A DNA stretch of 64,000 nucleotides from Streptomyces adelaidensis (GCF_016598475.1 NZ_JAEMUX010000037.1:17129-81128), one strand, 5' to 3'. Positions 8,241 to 16,220 are shown, numbered from the stretch's first letter. Numbers and translations: made by a program. Notes: generated by a model not told the origin, from the letters alone.

Positions 8241-8813
8241 GTGCCCGGCCAGCGATCCATCACCGAAGCCGAGAAGCTCGCCGCGGCGAAGCTCGGGGGC
8301 GTTCCGATCCGTCGGGAGCAGATGGCGGCGGTGGCGAACGTCTACCGGGCGGCCTCGGCGGTGCGGCAGCACCTGGAGAACTCCGTGCTGCGCGGTTCCG
8401 ACCTGACCTGGACGGCCTTCGTGGTGCTGTGGGTCGTATGGGTGTGGGGCGAGTCCGAGACACGGCACGTGGCGGAGGAGGCGGGCATCTCCAAGGGCAC
8501 GCTCACGGGTGTGGCGCGCACCCTGGAGTCGCGTGGGCTGGTGCGGCGGGCGGACCACCCCACGGACGGCCGGCTGGTCCTGCTGGCGCTCACCGACAAG
8601 GGCGAGGAGCTGATGCGGCGGGTGTTCCCGGCGTTCAACGAGGAGGAGGCCTTCGTCACCGCGCGGCTCAGCGACGCGGAGTGCCGCGGCCTCGCGGAGG
8701 GCCTGCGCAGTGTGGTGATGCAGGTCGAGGAGCACGGCGAGGAGCGCCGCCGCACCCTGCTGAACGGCGCCGAGCCCGCGCCCCGCCGCAGCGGCCGCCG
8801 CCCGAAGGCCTGA
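8241..8813 (+). CDS. MarR-family transcriptional regulator
   Basis: 190 residues from GTG 8241, with AGGAG 5 nt upstream. Winged-helix core of the MarR type: DLTWTAFVVLWVVWVWG (first helices), HVAEEAGISKGTLTGVARTLESRGL (helix-turn-helix), VRRADHPTDGRLVLLALTDKG (wing). A basic C-terminal tail (RRSGRRPKA) follows. MarR proteins are dimeric repressors, usually ligand-responsive. It follows the amidohydrolase on the same strand, so that enzyme is the likeliest target. No palindromic operator is evident because the intervening sequence is a microsatellite. Confidence 0.9.
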   Translation: MPGQRSITEAEKLAAAKLGGVPIRREQMAAVANVYRAASAVRQHLENSVLRGSDLTWTAFVVLWVVWVWGESETRHVAEEAGISKGTLTGVARTLESRGLVRRADHPTDGRLVLLALTDKGEELMRRVFPAFNEEEAFVTARLSDAECRGLAEGLRSVVMQVEEHGEERRRTLLNGAEPAPRRSGRRPKA

Positions 8814-8887
8814 GGTCCCGGCCGCCCGACGGCCGCGCCGCGCCTGCGCCCGTGCGGCGAGCGGGATCGCACGCGGTAATTCGATTG

Positions 8888-8908
8888 CGGGGGCGGCACG
8901 CCCGCCCC
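8888..8908. terminator. G/C-rich hairpin after MarR gene
   Basis: GGGGGCGG, a short loop, then CCGCCCCC. A compact stem with no T-run, 75 nt after the MarR stop. It could be a Streptomyces-style terminator lacking the U tail. Confidence 0.4.
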
Positions 8909-9003
8909 CAGGATCTGCCCATGTTCATCAACGACGCCTTCCTGCCGCCGACCCCCGCCGCCGCCGCTTCGTCGGTGCGGGGTCAGCAGCGGTCCGGCCG
9001 ACC

Positions 9004-9657
9004 GTGGGGGCCGACACCGCCCCGGTCGTGACGGCCGCGCTGGTCGCTGGGCTCCTCGCCGGCTATGGCATCGCCATCCCCGTCGGAGCGGTCGCGACCT
9101 ATCTCGTCTCCCTCACCGCCCGCACGTCCTTGCGGACCGGCGCCTGCGCCGCCCTCGGCGTCGCGACCGCCGACGGACTGTACGCCCTGCTCGCCGCCCT
9201 CGGGGGTACGGCCCTCGCCGCCGCCCTGCGACCGATCCTGGAACCGCTTCGCTGGGCCTCCGCCCTGGTGCTCGTCGCGCTGGCCGTACGCGGCGCGGTC
9301 ACGACCGTGCGCCGGTACCGCGCCCGGCGGCTCACCACCCGGCCGCGCAAGGACCCGGTGAGCCCGGCACGCGCGTACGCCGCCCTGCTGGGGATCACCC
9401 TCCTGAACCCCACCACGGTCGTCTACTTCGCCGCCCTCGTCCTCGGCAGCCGCGCCACCGACGCCGTGAGCCCCCTGGAACAGGCGGTGTTCGTCCTCGC
9501 CGCGTTCCTCGCCTCCGCGAGCTGGCAGCTGCTGCTCGCGGGTGGCGGCGCACTGCTCGGCCGGGCCCTGACCGGCCACCGGGGGCGGCTGGCCACGGGG
9601 CTCCTGTCGAGTGCCGTGATCGCGGTGCTGGCGGCGCTGATGCTGGTGCCGTCGTGA
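9004..9657 (+). CDS. LysE/RhtB-family amino-acid exporter
   Basis: About 217 residues in six hydrophobic segments, as in the LysE superfamily. The N-terminal hallmark is GYGIAIPVGAVATYLVSLTA with the conserved P-x-G, and LLGITLLNPTTVVYFAALVLG carries the conserved L-N-P-x-x. Members export amino acids or related solutes from the cytoplasm. The start is uncertain: GTG 9004 has no clear ribosome site and a later valine codon could be used instead. It appears monocistronic, with no adjacent LysG-type regulator. Confidence 0.82.
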   Translation: MGADTAPVVTAALVAGLLAGYGIAIPVGAVATYLVSLTARTSLRTGACAALGVATADGLYALLAALGGTALAAALRPILEPLRWASALVLVALAVRGAVTTVRRYRARRLTTRPRKDPVSPARAYAALLGITLLNPTTVVYFAALVLGSRATDAVSPLEQAVFVLAAFLASASWQLLLAGGGALLGRALTGHRGRLATGLLSSAVIAVLAALMLVPS

Positions 9658-9815
9658 CGCCCGCCCCTTCGCCCTGGCCCTGGCCCTGGCGTCCGGGCCC
9701 AGCTCCCGTGCGGACGCGGCCGGATGAGGCCGAGAGGGAGATGAGGATGAAACCGGAGGAGGTCGTTGTTCCATGCCATGACAGTGTCCGTATGCGACAA
9801 CGAGGGACGGTGGCC

Positions 9816-10262
9816 ATGCCTCTTGAGGGCGAGTACGTGCCCAGCCCGACCCAGTGGGTCCGTGAGCAGGTCGAGTTGTACGAGAGCTCGGGCGGCACGA
9901 AGGGGACGACACTGCGGGACACGGGTCTGCCCGTCGTCGTGCTCACCACGCGCGGCGCGAAGAGCGGCAAGATCCGCAAGATCCCGCTGATGCGGGTGGA
10001 ACACGACGGACGGTACGCCCTCGTGGCCTCGCAGGGCGGCGCGCCCAAGCACCCGGTCTGGTACCACAACATCAAGTCCGACCCGCATGTGGAGCTCCAG
10101 GACGGGCCCGCAAGGCAGGAGTTGACGGCGCGCGAGATCACCGGGGACGAGAAGGCCGAGTGGTGGGAGCGGGCGGTCGCCGCGTATCCGCCGTACGCGG
10201 ACTACCAGGAGAAGACCGAGCGGGACATACCGGTCTTCGTGCTGGAGCCGGCCGCCGGGTAG
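9816..10262 (+). CDS. F420-dependent nitroreductase-family (DDN-like) oxidoreductase
   Basis: 148 residues from ATG 9816, with GAGGGA 8 nt upstream; the frame extends further but reads as low-complexity sequence. It belongs to the deazaflavin (F420)-dependent nitroreductase/DUF385 family, a split-barrel fold: GLPVVVLTTRGAKSGKIRKIPL is the F420-phosphate-binding strand-loop, then LVASQGGAPKHPVWYHNI and DYQEKTERDIPVFVLEP. Mycobacterial relatives reduce quinones and nitroimidazoles with F420H2. A terminator hairpin follows within 100 nt, so it is probably a single-gene unit. The substrate is unknown. Confidence 0.88.
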   Translation: MPLEGEYVPSPTQWVREQVELYESSGGTKGTTLRDTGLPVVVLTTRGAKSGKIRKIPLMRVEHDGRYALVASQGGAPKHPVWYHNIKSDPHVELQDGPARQELTAREITGDEKAEWWERAVAAYPPYADYQEKTERDIPVFVLEPAAG

Positions 10263-10339
10263 CGGTGCGGCGTCCGGGGAGCCCGAAGAAAATCTTCGAT
10301 TCGCCTCGCATGATCCATCGCGCACCGGGCACCCGAGCC

Positions 10340-11425
10340 TCAGGTCCCGCCGCGTTCCCCCGTCGCGGCGGGACTTTTCTCTGCCTTCTCGGCCTTCTCT
10401 GCCTGTACCCCCCGCCCTCCCCGCTCCGCCTTCTCCGTCACGTCGAGGAAGATCTGGTCGGCCTCGGGGACCACGTGGGTGATGGAGCGCTTGATGCGTA
10501 CGGCGACCTGCTCGACGTCCTCGCTGTCGAGGCCGGGGACGAGGTCGACGCGAGCGGCCACGAGGGTGGAGTCCAGGCCGAGGCGCATGGTGAGCAGGGC
10601 CTCGACGCTGTCGATCTCGGGCTGGGCCGCCAGCAGGGCGCGGATCCGCCGGCTGGGTTCGGGGCCGGCGGCCACCCCGATGAGCTGTTCTCGGGCGTCG
10701 CGGCCCAGCCAGTAGGCGACGTAGACGAGCAGCGCGCCGATCGCGAAGGACGCGGACGCCTCCCAGATCACCTGTCCCGTCACCAGGTGCAGGGCCATCC
10801 CGGCGATCGCGAGGGTCACACCGAGCACCGCCGTACCGTCCTCGGCGACGACCGTACGCAGGGCCGGGTCCCGTAGCCCGCCGCCCGCGCCGCCACCCTG
10901 CACGCGCACCTGGTGCAGGGCGCGCAGCAGCGAGGCTCCCTCGGTGAGGAGGGCGACGCCGAGTACGGCCAGGCCTGCCACATAGCCGTCGTAGGACTCC
11001 TCGGCTCCGGTCGTCAGGGCGTGGACGGCCTGGTAGAAGGAGAAGCAGCCGCCCATCACGAAGATGCCGACGGCGGCGAGCAGGGACCAGAAGAAGCGTT
11101 CCTTGCCATAGCCGAACGGGTGGCGGCGGTCGGCGGGGCGGCGGCTGCGGCGCAGCGCGGCGAGGAGGAAGACCTCGTTCATGCCGTCGGCCACCGAGTG
11201 CGCGGCCTCGGAGAGGAGGGCGGGCGATGCGGCGAGGAGTCCGCCGATGGTCTTGGCCACGGCGATCAGGAGGTTCGCGCCGAGGGCGACGAGGACGGTG
11301 ACGCGGGTTCTGCGGTCCGTGCGTGCCTTGGCCTCCTCGTGCAGGCCCGTCCCTCGCGGAACCCGCCCGCCCCGGTCGTCCGCCGTCTCCGTGTCTGTCG
11401 GGGTGTCTGCCGGTGTGCGCTTCAC
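10340..11425 (-). CDS. Cation diffusion facilitator (CDF) family metal efflux transporter
   Basis: About 361 residues. It has the CDF architecture: six membrane helices between residues ~40 and 240 (VTVLVALGANLLIAVAKTIG, SPALLSEAAHSVADGMNE) with metal-site residues in helices 2 and 5 (H-x3-D in EAAHSVADG), RRHPFGYGKERFFWSLLAA typical of the FieF-like branch, then a cytoplasmic domain (EIDSVEALLTMRLGLDSTLV ... ITHVVPEADQIFLDV). It exports Zn2+, Fe2+, Mn2+ or similar in exchange for protons. GTG 11425 is chosen because upstream residues are not CDF-like; ATG 11494 is the alternative. Its last codons are shared with the opposing terminator. The tail EKAEKAEK is a short repeat. Confidence 0.88.
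   Translation of the reverse strand: MKRTPADTPTDTETADDRGGRVPRGTGLHEEAKARTDRRTRVTVLVALGANLLIAVAKTIGGLLAASPALLSEAAHSVADGMNEVFLLAALRRSRRPADRRHPFGYGKERFFWSLLAAVGIFVMGGCFSFYQAVHALTTGAEESYDGYVAGLAVLGVALLTEGASLLRALHQVRVQGGGAGGGLRDPALRTVVAEDGTAVLGVTLAIAGMALHLVTGQVIWEASASFAIGALLVYVAYWLGRDAREQLIGVAAGPEPSRRIRALLAAQPEIDSVEALLTMRLGLDSTLVAARVDLVPGLDSEDVEQVAVRIKRSITHVVPEADQIFLDVTEKAERGGRGVQAEKAEKAEKSPAATGERGGT
10344..10380 (+). terminator. Intrinsic terminator of the F420-type oxidoreductase gene
   Basis: GTCCCGCCGCG, a 9-nt loop, CGCGGCGGGAC, then TTTTCT: an 11-bp perfect stem with a T-run on the plus strand. It lies inside the last codons of the convergent CDF gene. Confidence 0.85.
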
Positions 11426-11532
11426 GTACGCCGGTTGCCCTGACCAGTTCCGCTCACACTGTGGGGCTCGCGAAAATCGGGGAACTCTCATCATGGCAGG
11501 ACGTATCCGGACAGTTCGGGAGGGCGGGCGGC

Positions 11533-12549
11533 ATGAGTGTCGGCGAGGGCAACGAGGCGTACGGCAGGAAGGCCTTCAAGCGGTCCAAGAGCCACTTCGC
11601 GGACCGGATCACCGCCGACGGCCGGGACGGGTGGCCCGTGGAGGCGGGCCGCTACCGGCTGGTCGTCAGCCGGGCCTGTCCCTGGGCGAGCCGGGCGGTG
11701 ATCTCACGGCGGCTGCTGGGCCTGGAGGACGCCCTGCCGATGGGCGTCACCGATCCGATCCAGGACGACCGCAGCTGGCGGTTCACGCTGGACCCGGACG
11801 GCCGAGACCCCGTTCTCGGCATCCGGTATCTGAAGGAGGCGTACGACGCGCGGGAGAGCGGCTATCCGGGCGGGGTCAGCGTGCCCGCGATCGTCGACGT
11901 GCCGAGCGGCCGGCTGGCCACCAACGACTACCAGCGGCTCACGCTCGACCTCGCCACCGAATGGACGGACCTGCACCGCGAGGGCGCGCCCGACCTGTAT
12001 CCGGCGGCGCTGCGCGAGGAGATCGACGCGGTGATGGCGGAGGTCTACGAGGACGTCAACAACGGCGTGTACCGGGCGGGCTTCGCCACGGGTCAGCAGG
12101 AGTACGAGGAGGCCTGCGCCGGGGTGTTCCGGCGGCTGACGGCCTTGTCGGAGCGGCTCGCGGGGCAGCGCTATCTCGTCGGGGAGACGATCACGGAGGC
12201 GGACATCCGGCTGTTCACCACGCTGGTGCGTTTCGACCCCGTCTACCACGGTCACTTCAAGTGCAACCGCTGGAAGCTGGCGGAGGACCCGGTGCTGTGG
12301 GCGTACGCCCGTGATCTCTTCCAGACCCCGGGGTTCGGCGACACGGTCGACTTCGACCACATCAAGCGGCACTACTACCAGGTGCACACAGGCATCAACC
12401 CGACCGGCGTGGTGCCGCTCGGGCCCGATCTGGCGGGCTGGCTCGCGCCCCATGGCCGTGAGGATCTGGGCGGCGGCCCGTTCGGCGACGGGACACCGCC
12501 GGGCCCGGTGCCCGCCACCGAGGTAGTGGCCCCCACGGGCCGTCCCTGA
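11533..12549 (+). CDS. Xi-class glutathione transferase / glutathionyl-hydroquinone reductase family protein
   Basis: 338 residues, matching the ECM4/YqjG family. The thioredoxin-like N-terminal domain has the catalytic Cys in RACPWASRAV; next come the family segments DDRSWRF, YLKEAYDARESGYPGGVSVPAIVD and TNDYQRLTLDLATEW, and then the all-helical C-terminal domain with NNGVYRAGFATGQ and FDPVYHGHFKCN. In proteobacteria these enzymes reductively cleave S-glutathionyl hydroquinones. Streptomyces make mycothiol, not glutathione, so the natural thiol partner is probably different. It is divergent from the CDF gene. ATG 11533 follows a GGGAGGGCGG ribosome site. Confidence 0.88.
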   Translation: MSVGEGNEAYGRKAFKRSKSHFADRITADGRDGWPVEAGRYRLVVSRACPWASRAVISRRLLGLEDALPMGVTDPIQDDRSWRFTLDPDGRDPVLGIRYLKEAYDARESGYPGGVSVPAIVDVPSGRLATNDYQRLTLDLATEWTDLHREGAPDLYPAALREEIDAVMAEVYEDVNNGVYRAGFATGQQEYEEACAGVFRRLTALSERLAGQRYLVGETITEADIRLFTTLVRFDPVYHGHFKCNRWKLAEDPVLWAYARDLFQTPGFGDTVDFDHIKRHYYQVHTGINPTGVVPLGPDLAGWLAPHGREDLGGGPFGDGTPPGPVPATEVVAPTGRP

Positions 12550-12584
12550 GCCGGCGGCATCACGACGCGAAGGAGGAACACCAC

Positions 12585-12881
12585 ATGTCCAAGAAGAAGA
12601 AGCTCCCTCTCGCCTACAAGCCCCTCGGCTTCGCCCTCGGCTGGCTGAGCGGTGCGCTGGCCTCGGCGGCGTTCCGCAAGACGTGGAAGGTGATCCGCCA
12701 CGAGGACGACGCACCCGACGCGCTGGACCGGGACCGAGGCTGGGGCGAGGTGCTCCTCGCGGCGGCCATCCAGGGCGCCATCTTCTCGGCCGTACGCAGT
12801 GTGGTGGACCGCACCGGCGCGAAGGCCATCGAGCGGTCCACCGGGGTGTGGCCGGCCCCGGCGAAGGGGGGCCGTGACTGA
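12585..12881 (+). CDS. DUF4235 domain-containing small membrane protein
   Basis: 98 residues, the DUF4235 family common in actinobacteria. A basic start (MSKKKKLPLAYKPLG) leads into GFALGWLSGALASAAFRKTWK, a short amphipathic/hydrophobic helix, then DDAPDALDRDRGWGEVLLAAAIQGAIFSAVRSVVDR with a second hydrophobic helix. Probably a small membrane-associated protein of unknown role. AAGGAGG lies 9 nt before ATG 12585, a strong ribosome site. It follows the GST gene by 35 nt and may be co-transcribed with it. Confidence 0.9.
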   Translation: MSKKKKLPLAYKPLGFALGWLSGALASAAFRKTWKVIRHEDDAPDALDRDRGWGEVLLAAAIQGAIFSAVRSVVDRTGAKAIERSTGVWPAPAKGGRD

Positions 12882-12908
12882 CGCCGCGGTCCTGCCTCCG
12901 GCTCGGCG

Positions 12909-13301
12909 CTACCCCTGCTTGGGAGCCGTCGGGTGTTCGCGGCGCAGGGTGAAGGAATGGCCGGCCGGGTCGGAGTAGCCGCGCTCCTCGAACGGCCCGG
13001 CCGGCTCCTTCGTGTCCACCGGGCGCCCGCCGAGGGACACGATGCGCCGCTCGGCCTCGTCCAGGTCGTCGACGTAGAAGTCCAGGTGGGCCTGGAGGGA
13101 GTTCTCGGGGCGGGGCCAGCTCGGCGGGGTGGCGTTGACGTCCCGGCGGAATGCCATCCGGGCTCCGCAGGCGCCCTTGATCTCGACCCGGTTGGCGGTC
13201 GCGTCCGTCTCCTGCGCGTCGAGCAGTTCCCTGTAGAACACCGCGAGCTTCTCGGGCTCGGCGCAGTCCAGCACCACGAGGCCCGCCTGTACCAGTGCCA
13301 T
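12909..13301 (-). CDS. VOC/glyoxalase-family protein
   Basis: 130 residues with the paired beta-alpha-beta-beta-beta modules of the vicinal oxygen chelate fold: LVVLDCAEPEKLAVFYRELL at the N-terminus, LQAHLDFYVDDLDEAERRIVSLGG starting the second module, and YSDPAGHSFTLRR at the end. The DPAGH motif is typical of glyoxalase/bleomycin-resistance-like proteins. Metal and substrate are unknown. The same strand continues into the GNAT gene upstream after ~70 nt containing a hairpin, so it is probably a separate unit. Confidence 0.85.
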   Translation of the reverse strand: MALVQAGLVVLDCAEPEKLAVFYRELLDAQETDATANRVEIKGACGARMAFRRDVNATPPSWPRPENSLQAHLDFYVDDLDEAERRIVSLGGRPVDTKEPAGPFEERGYSDPAGHSFTLRREHPTAPKQG

Positions 13302-13327
13302 GTCTCCTCCGTACCGGTTCCGGGCGC

Positions 13328-13349
13328 GGGCACCGGTCCGCCGGTGCCC
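13328..13349. terminator. Perfect 9-bp hairpin between GNAT and VOC genes
   Basis: GGGCACCGG, loop TCCG, CCGGTGCCC. A symmetric stem in the 70-nt gap. It may terminate the minus-strand GNAT transcript; there is no T-run. Confidence 0.5.
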
Positions 13350-13373
13350 ATACGCTCCCCGGGTACCCCCCGG

Positions 13374-13850
13374 CTAGAGGTTCAGCCGCAGCGTGAGCGC
13401 CTGCGGCCGTAACCGCTCCCGCTCGTAGAACCGGATGCCGTCCCCATTGGCCGCCGAAGCGGTCACCTCCGCGTGAACCGCGCCCTCCCGCCTTCCCCAC
13501 TCCACAAACGCCTCGACCAGCCGGGCCCCGACCCGCCCCCGCCGGTGCTCCGGCCACACATAGAGGGCCATCAGGGTCGCCGATCTGACGGGCCGCATGG
13601 CCGAGGGCCCGGACATCGAGCCCGACAGATGGCCCACCACCTCGCCGTCGCACAACGCGGCCAGCAGCAGCCGCGCCGGGTCCCGGAGGGCGGCTGTGAA
13701 GGCCTCGGCACCGTGCAGGCGGGGCCAGTCCGTGTTCAGGCTCGGGTCCCGAGGTCCGCCGTCCTCGGCGAACAACCGGGAGCTGGAGCGGACGATCCCC
13801 GGTACGTCCTCGGGGCGGGCGCGCCGCACGGTCACCTCTTGATCAGTCAT
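13374..13850 (-). CDS. GNAT-family N-acetyltransferase
   Basis: 158 residues. GNAT motif A is visible in LMALYVWPEHRRGRVGARLV, the acetyl-CoA pyrophosphate loop (R/Q-x-x-G-x-G/A type), preceded by the beta-strands ALCDGEVVGHLSGSMSG and followed by VTASAANGDGIRFYERERL. It transfers an acetyl group from acetyl-CoA to an amine; the acceptor is unknown. ATG 13850 (MTDQEVTVRRARPEDV) is the usual N-terminus of this family; an in-frame start 30 nt upstream is possible. It is divergent from the DUF1304-TetR unit. Confidence 0.85.
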   Translation of the reverse strand: MTDQEVTVRRARPEDVPGIVRSSSRLFAEDGGPRDPSLNTDWPRLHGAEAFTAALRDPARLLLAALCDGEVVGHLSGSMSGPSAMRPVRSATLMALYVWPEHRRGRVGARLVEAFVEWGRREGAVHAEVTASAANGDGIRFYERERLRPQALTLRLNL

Positions 13851-13937
13851 GGACGGGAACGTAGCCGCAGGGTCTGACAATCCACGGGGGGCACCTGCCG
13901 GTACGACCCACAGCTCGATCGATCCACCGGCATTTCC

Positions 13938-13972
13938 TGGACAGGCGTCCAGCTATAGTAGACACCTGTCCA
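13938..13972. promoter_or_regulatory. Paired TetR-type operators flanking a -10 element
   Basis: Two related palindromic sites, TGGACAGGCGTCCA (13938-13951) and TAGACACCTGTCCA (13959-13972), with centres exactly 21 bp apart, two helical turns. Between them TATAGT (13954-13959) is a good -10 for the DUF1304-TetR unit. Placement argues for autoregulation by the TetR protein at 14377; this is inference. Confidence 0.7.
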
Positions 13973-14017
13973 AGAAGTTTCCCGGAAGCATCAAGCGAAC
14001 GACGGAGTCTGTTGACC

Positions 14018-14380
14018 ATGGAGATCCTGGCGAACGTGCTGGTCGTGGCGGTGGCGGCGCTGCATGTGTACATCCTGGTGATGGAGATGTTCCTGTGGCA
14101 GAAGAAACCAGGGATGGGATTCCACGGGTTCGACGCCGACCTGGCGCGGCGGACCGCCGCCATGGCCGCCAACCAGGGGCTCTACAACGGATTCCTCGCG
14201 GCCGGTCTGGTGTGGGGACTGATCGCCGACGACCCGACCGGGTACCGGGTCCAGATCTTCTTCCTCGGGTGTGTGATCGTCGCCGGTGTGTACGGGGCCG
14301 TCACCGCCAACCGCCGCATCCTCTTCGCGCAGGCGCTCCCCAGCGCGCTCGCCCTGGCCGCCGTCCTCGTCGCCGGATGA
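14018..14380 (+). CDS. DUF1304 family small membrane protein
   Basis: 120 residues with four hydrophobic segments (LANVLVVAVAALHVYILVMEMF, then LYNGFLAAGLVWGLIA, VQIFFLGCVIVAGVYGAVTA and ALPSALALAAVLVAG). The motifs HVYILVMEMFLW and AANQGLYNGFLAAGLVWG are characteristic of DUF1304 (YqjF/YwoD-like) membrane proteins of unknown biochemical role, often found beside TetR regulators and suspected of drug or stress tolerance functions. The ATG follows CGGAG. Its stop overlaps the start of the TetR gene (ATGA), indicating a tightly coupled two-gene operon. Confidence 0.88.
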   Translation: MEILANVLVVAVAALHVYILVMEMFLWQKKPGMGFHGFDADLARRTAAMAANQGLYNGFLAAGLVWGLIADDPTGYRVQIFFLGCVIVAGVYGAVTANRRILFAQALPSALALAAVLVAG

Positions 14381-14931
14381 CCCCGCAGGACCCCCGGGCC
14401 GCCCGCACCCGGGCCAAGTTGCGGGAAGCCCTCCTCGACGAGTGCGCCCGGCACCCCCTGCACGAGGTCAGCGTGGCCGCGCTGGTCCGTCGGGCGGGGG
14501 TCGGCCGGGCCACGTTCTACGTGCACTACCCGGACCTGGAGGCGCTGGCCGTCGACGCCTGCGCCGATGTCGTACGGGAGGCGGTGGAGGCTCTGCACGC
14601 CTGGCGCGGGCGGCCGGACCCGGTGCGGGCGCCGGCGGCGCTGCCGGAGTTCTTCGCCGGCCTCGCCCCGCACGCGGCCCTCTACCGCGCGCTGCTGGCT
14701 CCCGGTGGCGGCGGGCCGCTCGGCCGTGTCCTGCACCAGGATCTGCGCGCCTACAGCCTCCGGGAACGCGAGCTCGCGGGGGCCGCGGACGCCCCGCTGG
14801 TGGCCTCCGCCGTGGCGGCGACCTTCGCGGGCGTCCTCGCCGACTGGCTGCACGGCCTCCTCGACGGCACCCCTCAGGAGATCGCCGACCAGTCGTGGCA
14901 GCTGCTGGTCGCCCTGCACCGCAGCCGGTGA
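14377..14931 (+). CDS. TetR-family transcriptional regulator
   Basis: 184 residues. The N-terminal DNA-binding domain is typical (AARTRAKLREALLDECARHPLHEVSV, then ALVRRAGVGRATFYVHYPDLEAL), with a helical ligand-binding C-terminal domain (FFAGLAPHAALYRALLAP). It starts at ATG 14377, overlapping the stop of the DUF1304 gene, so the pair is translationally coupled. Its probable operators are the two palindromes at 13938-13972, upstream of the operon. A strong hairpin terminator follows at once. The ligand is unknown. Confidence 0.92.
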   Translation: MTPQDPRAARTRAKLREALLDECARHPLHEVSVAALVRRAGVGRATFYVHYPDLEALAVDACADVVREAVEALHAWRGRPDPVRAPAALPEFFAGLAPHAALYRALLAPGGGGPLGRVLHQDLRAYSLRERELAGAADAPLVASAVAATFAGVLADWLHGLLDGTPQEIADQSWQLLVALHRSR

Positions 14932-14941
14932 CCCGACAGCC

Positions 14942-14974
14942 CTGTGGGTGACCTGGCAGGCAGGTCACCCACAG
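14942..14974. terminator. Strong bidirectional terminator hairpin
   Basis: CTGTGGGTGACCT, 7-nt loop, AGGTCACCCACAG: a perfect 13-bp stem between the convergent TetR and alcohol dehydrogenase genes, able to serve both. Confidence 0.8.
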
Positions 14975-15030
14975 AGCCGGAGTCACGCAGGGGAGGACGT
15001 GACCCGGGGGGAGATGGCCTCTCGGAACGT

Positions 15031-15080
15031 CAGTGCAGGTCAGTCCAGATCAGTACGGGCCAGTGCGGGCCAGTGCGGTC
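15031..15080. repeat. Five 10-bp tandem units (CAGTNCGGGC)
   Basis: CAGT recurs exactly every 10 bp at 15031, 15041, 15051, 15061 and 15071 with degenerate hexamers between, ending at the alcohol dehydrogenase stop codon (15079-15081). A 10-bp period places each unit on the same helical face. Confidence 0.8.
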
Positions 15081-16188
15081 AGAACGTCAGTACGGGCTTG
15101 ATGCTCTTGCCGCCGCTCATGTCCGCGACCGCCTGGTCGATGTCCTCGAACTTGTAGCGGCTGATCAGCCGGTCGAGGGGGAGCTTGCCCTCCTTGACCA
15201 GCTGGACGAGGACCGGGATGGCGGTCTGGATCTCGTTGTCGCCGAGGGTGAGGCCGACGACGCGCTTGCCGCCGAGCATGCCGTTGACGTCGAGGGAGAC
15301 CTCGGTGCCGAACGGCGGGGCGCCGACGATGACGAGGGTGCCGCGCGCGGCGAGGGAGTCGACGCCCTTGCGCAGGACCAAGACGCTGCCAGTGGTCTCG
15401 ACGACGCCGTCCGCGCCCCGGCCGCCGGTGATCTCCATGATCGCCTCGGCGATGTCGGCGACCTCGCCGCCGTTCACCGTGTGCGTGGCGCCCAGTTCCC
15501 TGGCCAGCTCCAGCCGCTCGCCGACCTTGTCGACGGCGATGACCGTGGTCGCGGGCGTGAGGGCCGCCGCCATGACGGCCGAGAGGCCGACCGCTCCGGC
15601 GCCGAGGACGACGAGGGTGCTGCCCGCGCGGGGCTCCAGGACGTTCCAGACGGCGCCGACGCCGGTCTGGACGCCGCAGCCGAGCGGGGCGATGGAGTCC
15701 AGCGGCACGTCGGGGTCGACCTTGACGAGGCCCCGCTCGTCGACCAGGGCCCGCTCGGCAAAGGAGGACTGGCCGAAGAAGTGGCCGCCGAGCGCCACGC
15801 CGTCGCGGCTGATCGTGCTGGTGCCGTCGGCGCGGCTGCCGCCGATCAGGTTCAGCGGGAGCCAGGTGGCGCAGTACGCCGGGTGCCCGTCGCGGCAGTT
15901 CTGGCAGCCGCCGCAGGAGGTGAAGGACAGCACGACGTGGTCGCCGGGCGCCACGGAGGTGACCCCGGGCCCGACGGCCTCGACGACACCGGCGCCCTCG
16001 TGCCCCAGGACCCCGGGGAGCGGGAAGGGCAGCCCGCCGGCGGCGACACCGAGGTCGGTGTGGCACAGCCCGGCGGCGACCATGCGCACCAGGGCCTCAC
16101 CCTCTCCCGGCTGGTCGAGGACGACCTCGGAGATGGTGAAGGGGGCGCCCCCGGACTCGACCACGGCGGCGCGTGTGGCGGTGGACAT
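15079..16188 (-). CDS. Zinc-dependent alcohol dehydrogenase (aryl/benzyl alcohol type)
   Basis: 369 residues of the medium-chain dehydrogenase family. Catalytic zinc ligands appear in GLCHTDLGV (Cys), GVLGHEGAGVVEAVG (His-Glu) and the Cys of LGCGVQTGVGAV. The structural zinc site is the four-cysteine lobe CGGCQNCRDGHPAYC. The Rossmann motif is VLGAGAVGLSAV with an acidic D (IAVDKVG) after the second strand, favouring NAD+. The GLCHTD and GCGVQTG segments resemble aryl-alcohol and class III enzymes. It lies 32 nt downstream of the aldehyde dehydrogenase in one operon, giving alcohol-to-acid oxidation under the divergent MarR regulator. The physiological alcohol is unknown. Confidence 0.9.
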   Translation of the reverse strand: MSTATRAAVVESGGAPFTISEVVLDQPGEGEALVRMVAAGLCHTDLGVAAGGLPFPLPGVLGHEGAGVVEAVGPGVTSVAPGDHVVLSFTSCGGCQNCRDGHPAYCATWLPLNLIGGSRADGTSTISRDGVALGGHFFGQSSFAERALVDERGLVKVDPDVPLDSIAPLGCGVQTGVGAVWNVLEPRAGSTLVVLGAGAVGLSAVMAAALTPATTVIAVDKVGERLELARELGATHTVNGGEVADIAEAIMEITGGRGADGVVETTGSVLVLRKGVDSLAARGTLVIVGAPPFGTEVSLDVNGMLGGKRVVGLTLGDNEIQTAIPVLVQLVKEGKLPLDRLISRYKFEDIDQAVADMSGGKSIKPVLTF

Positions 16189-16220
16189 TCTGATGAACTC
16201 CTTCGTTCCCGGGGATGCGC

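Noticed and set aside
8921..9031. Short frame beginning MFINDAFLPP upstream of the LysE gene
   Set aside because: Overlaps the LysE start out of frame, low-complexity, no ribosome site.
11704..13653. 649-codon minus-strand frame across GST, DUF4235 and VOC genes
   Set aside because: Crosses several real genes on both strands and lacks recognisable domains.
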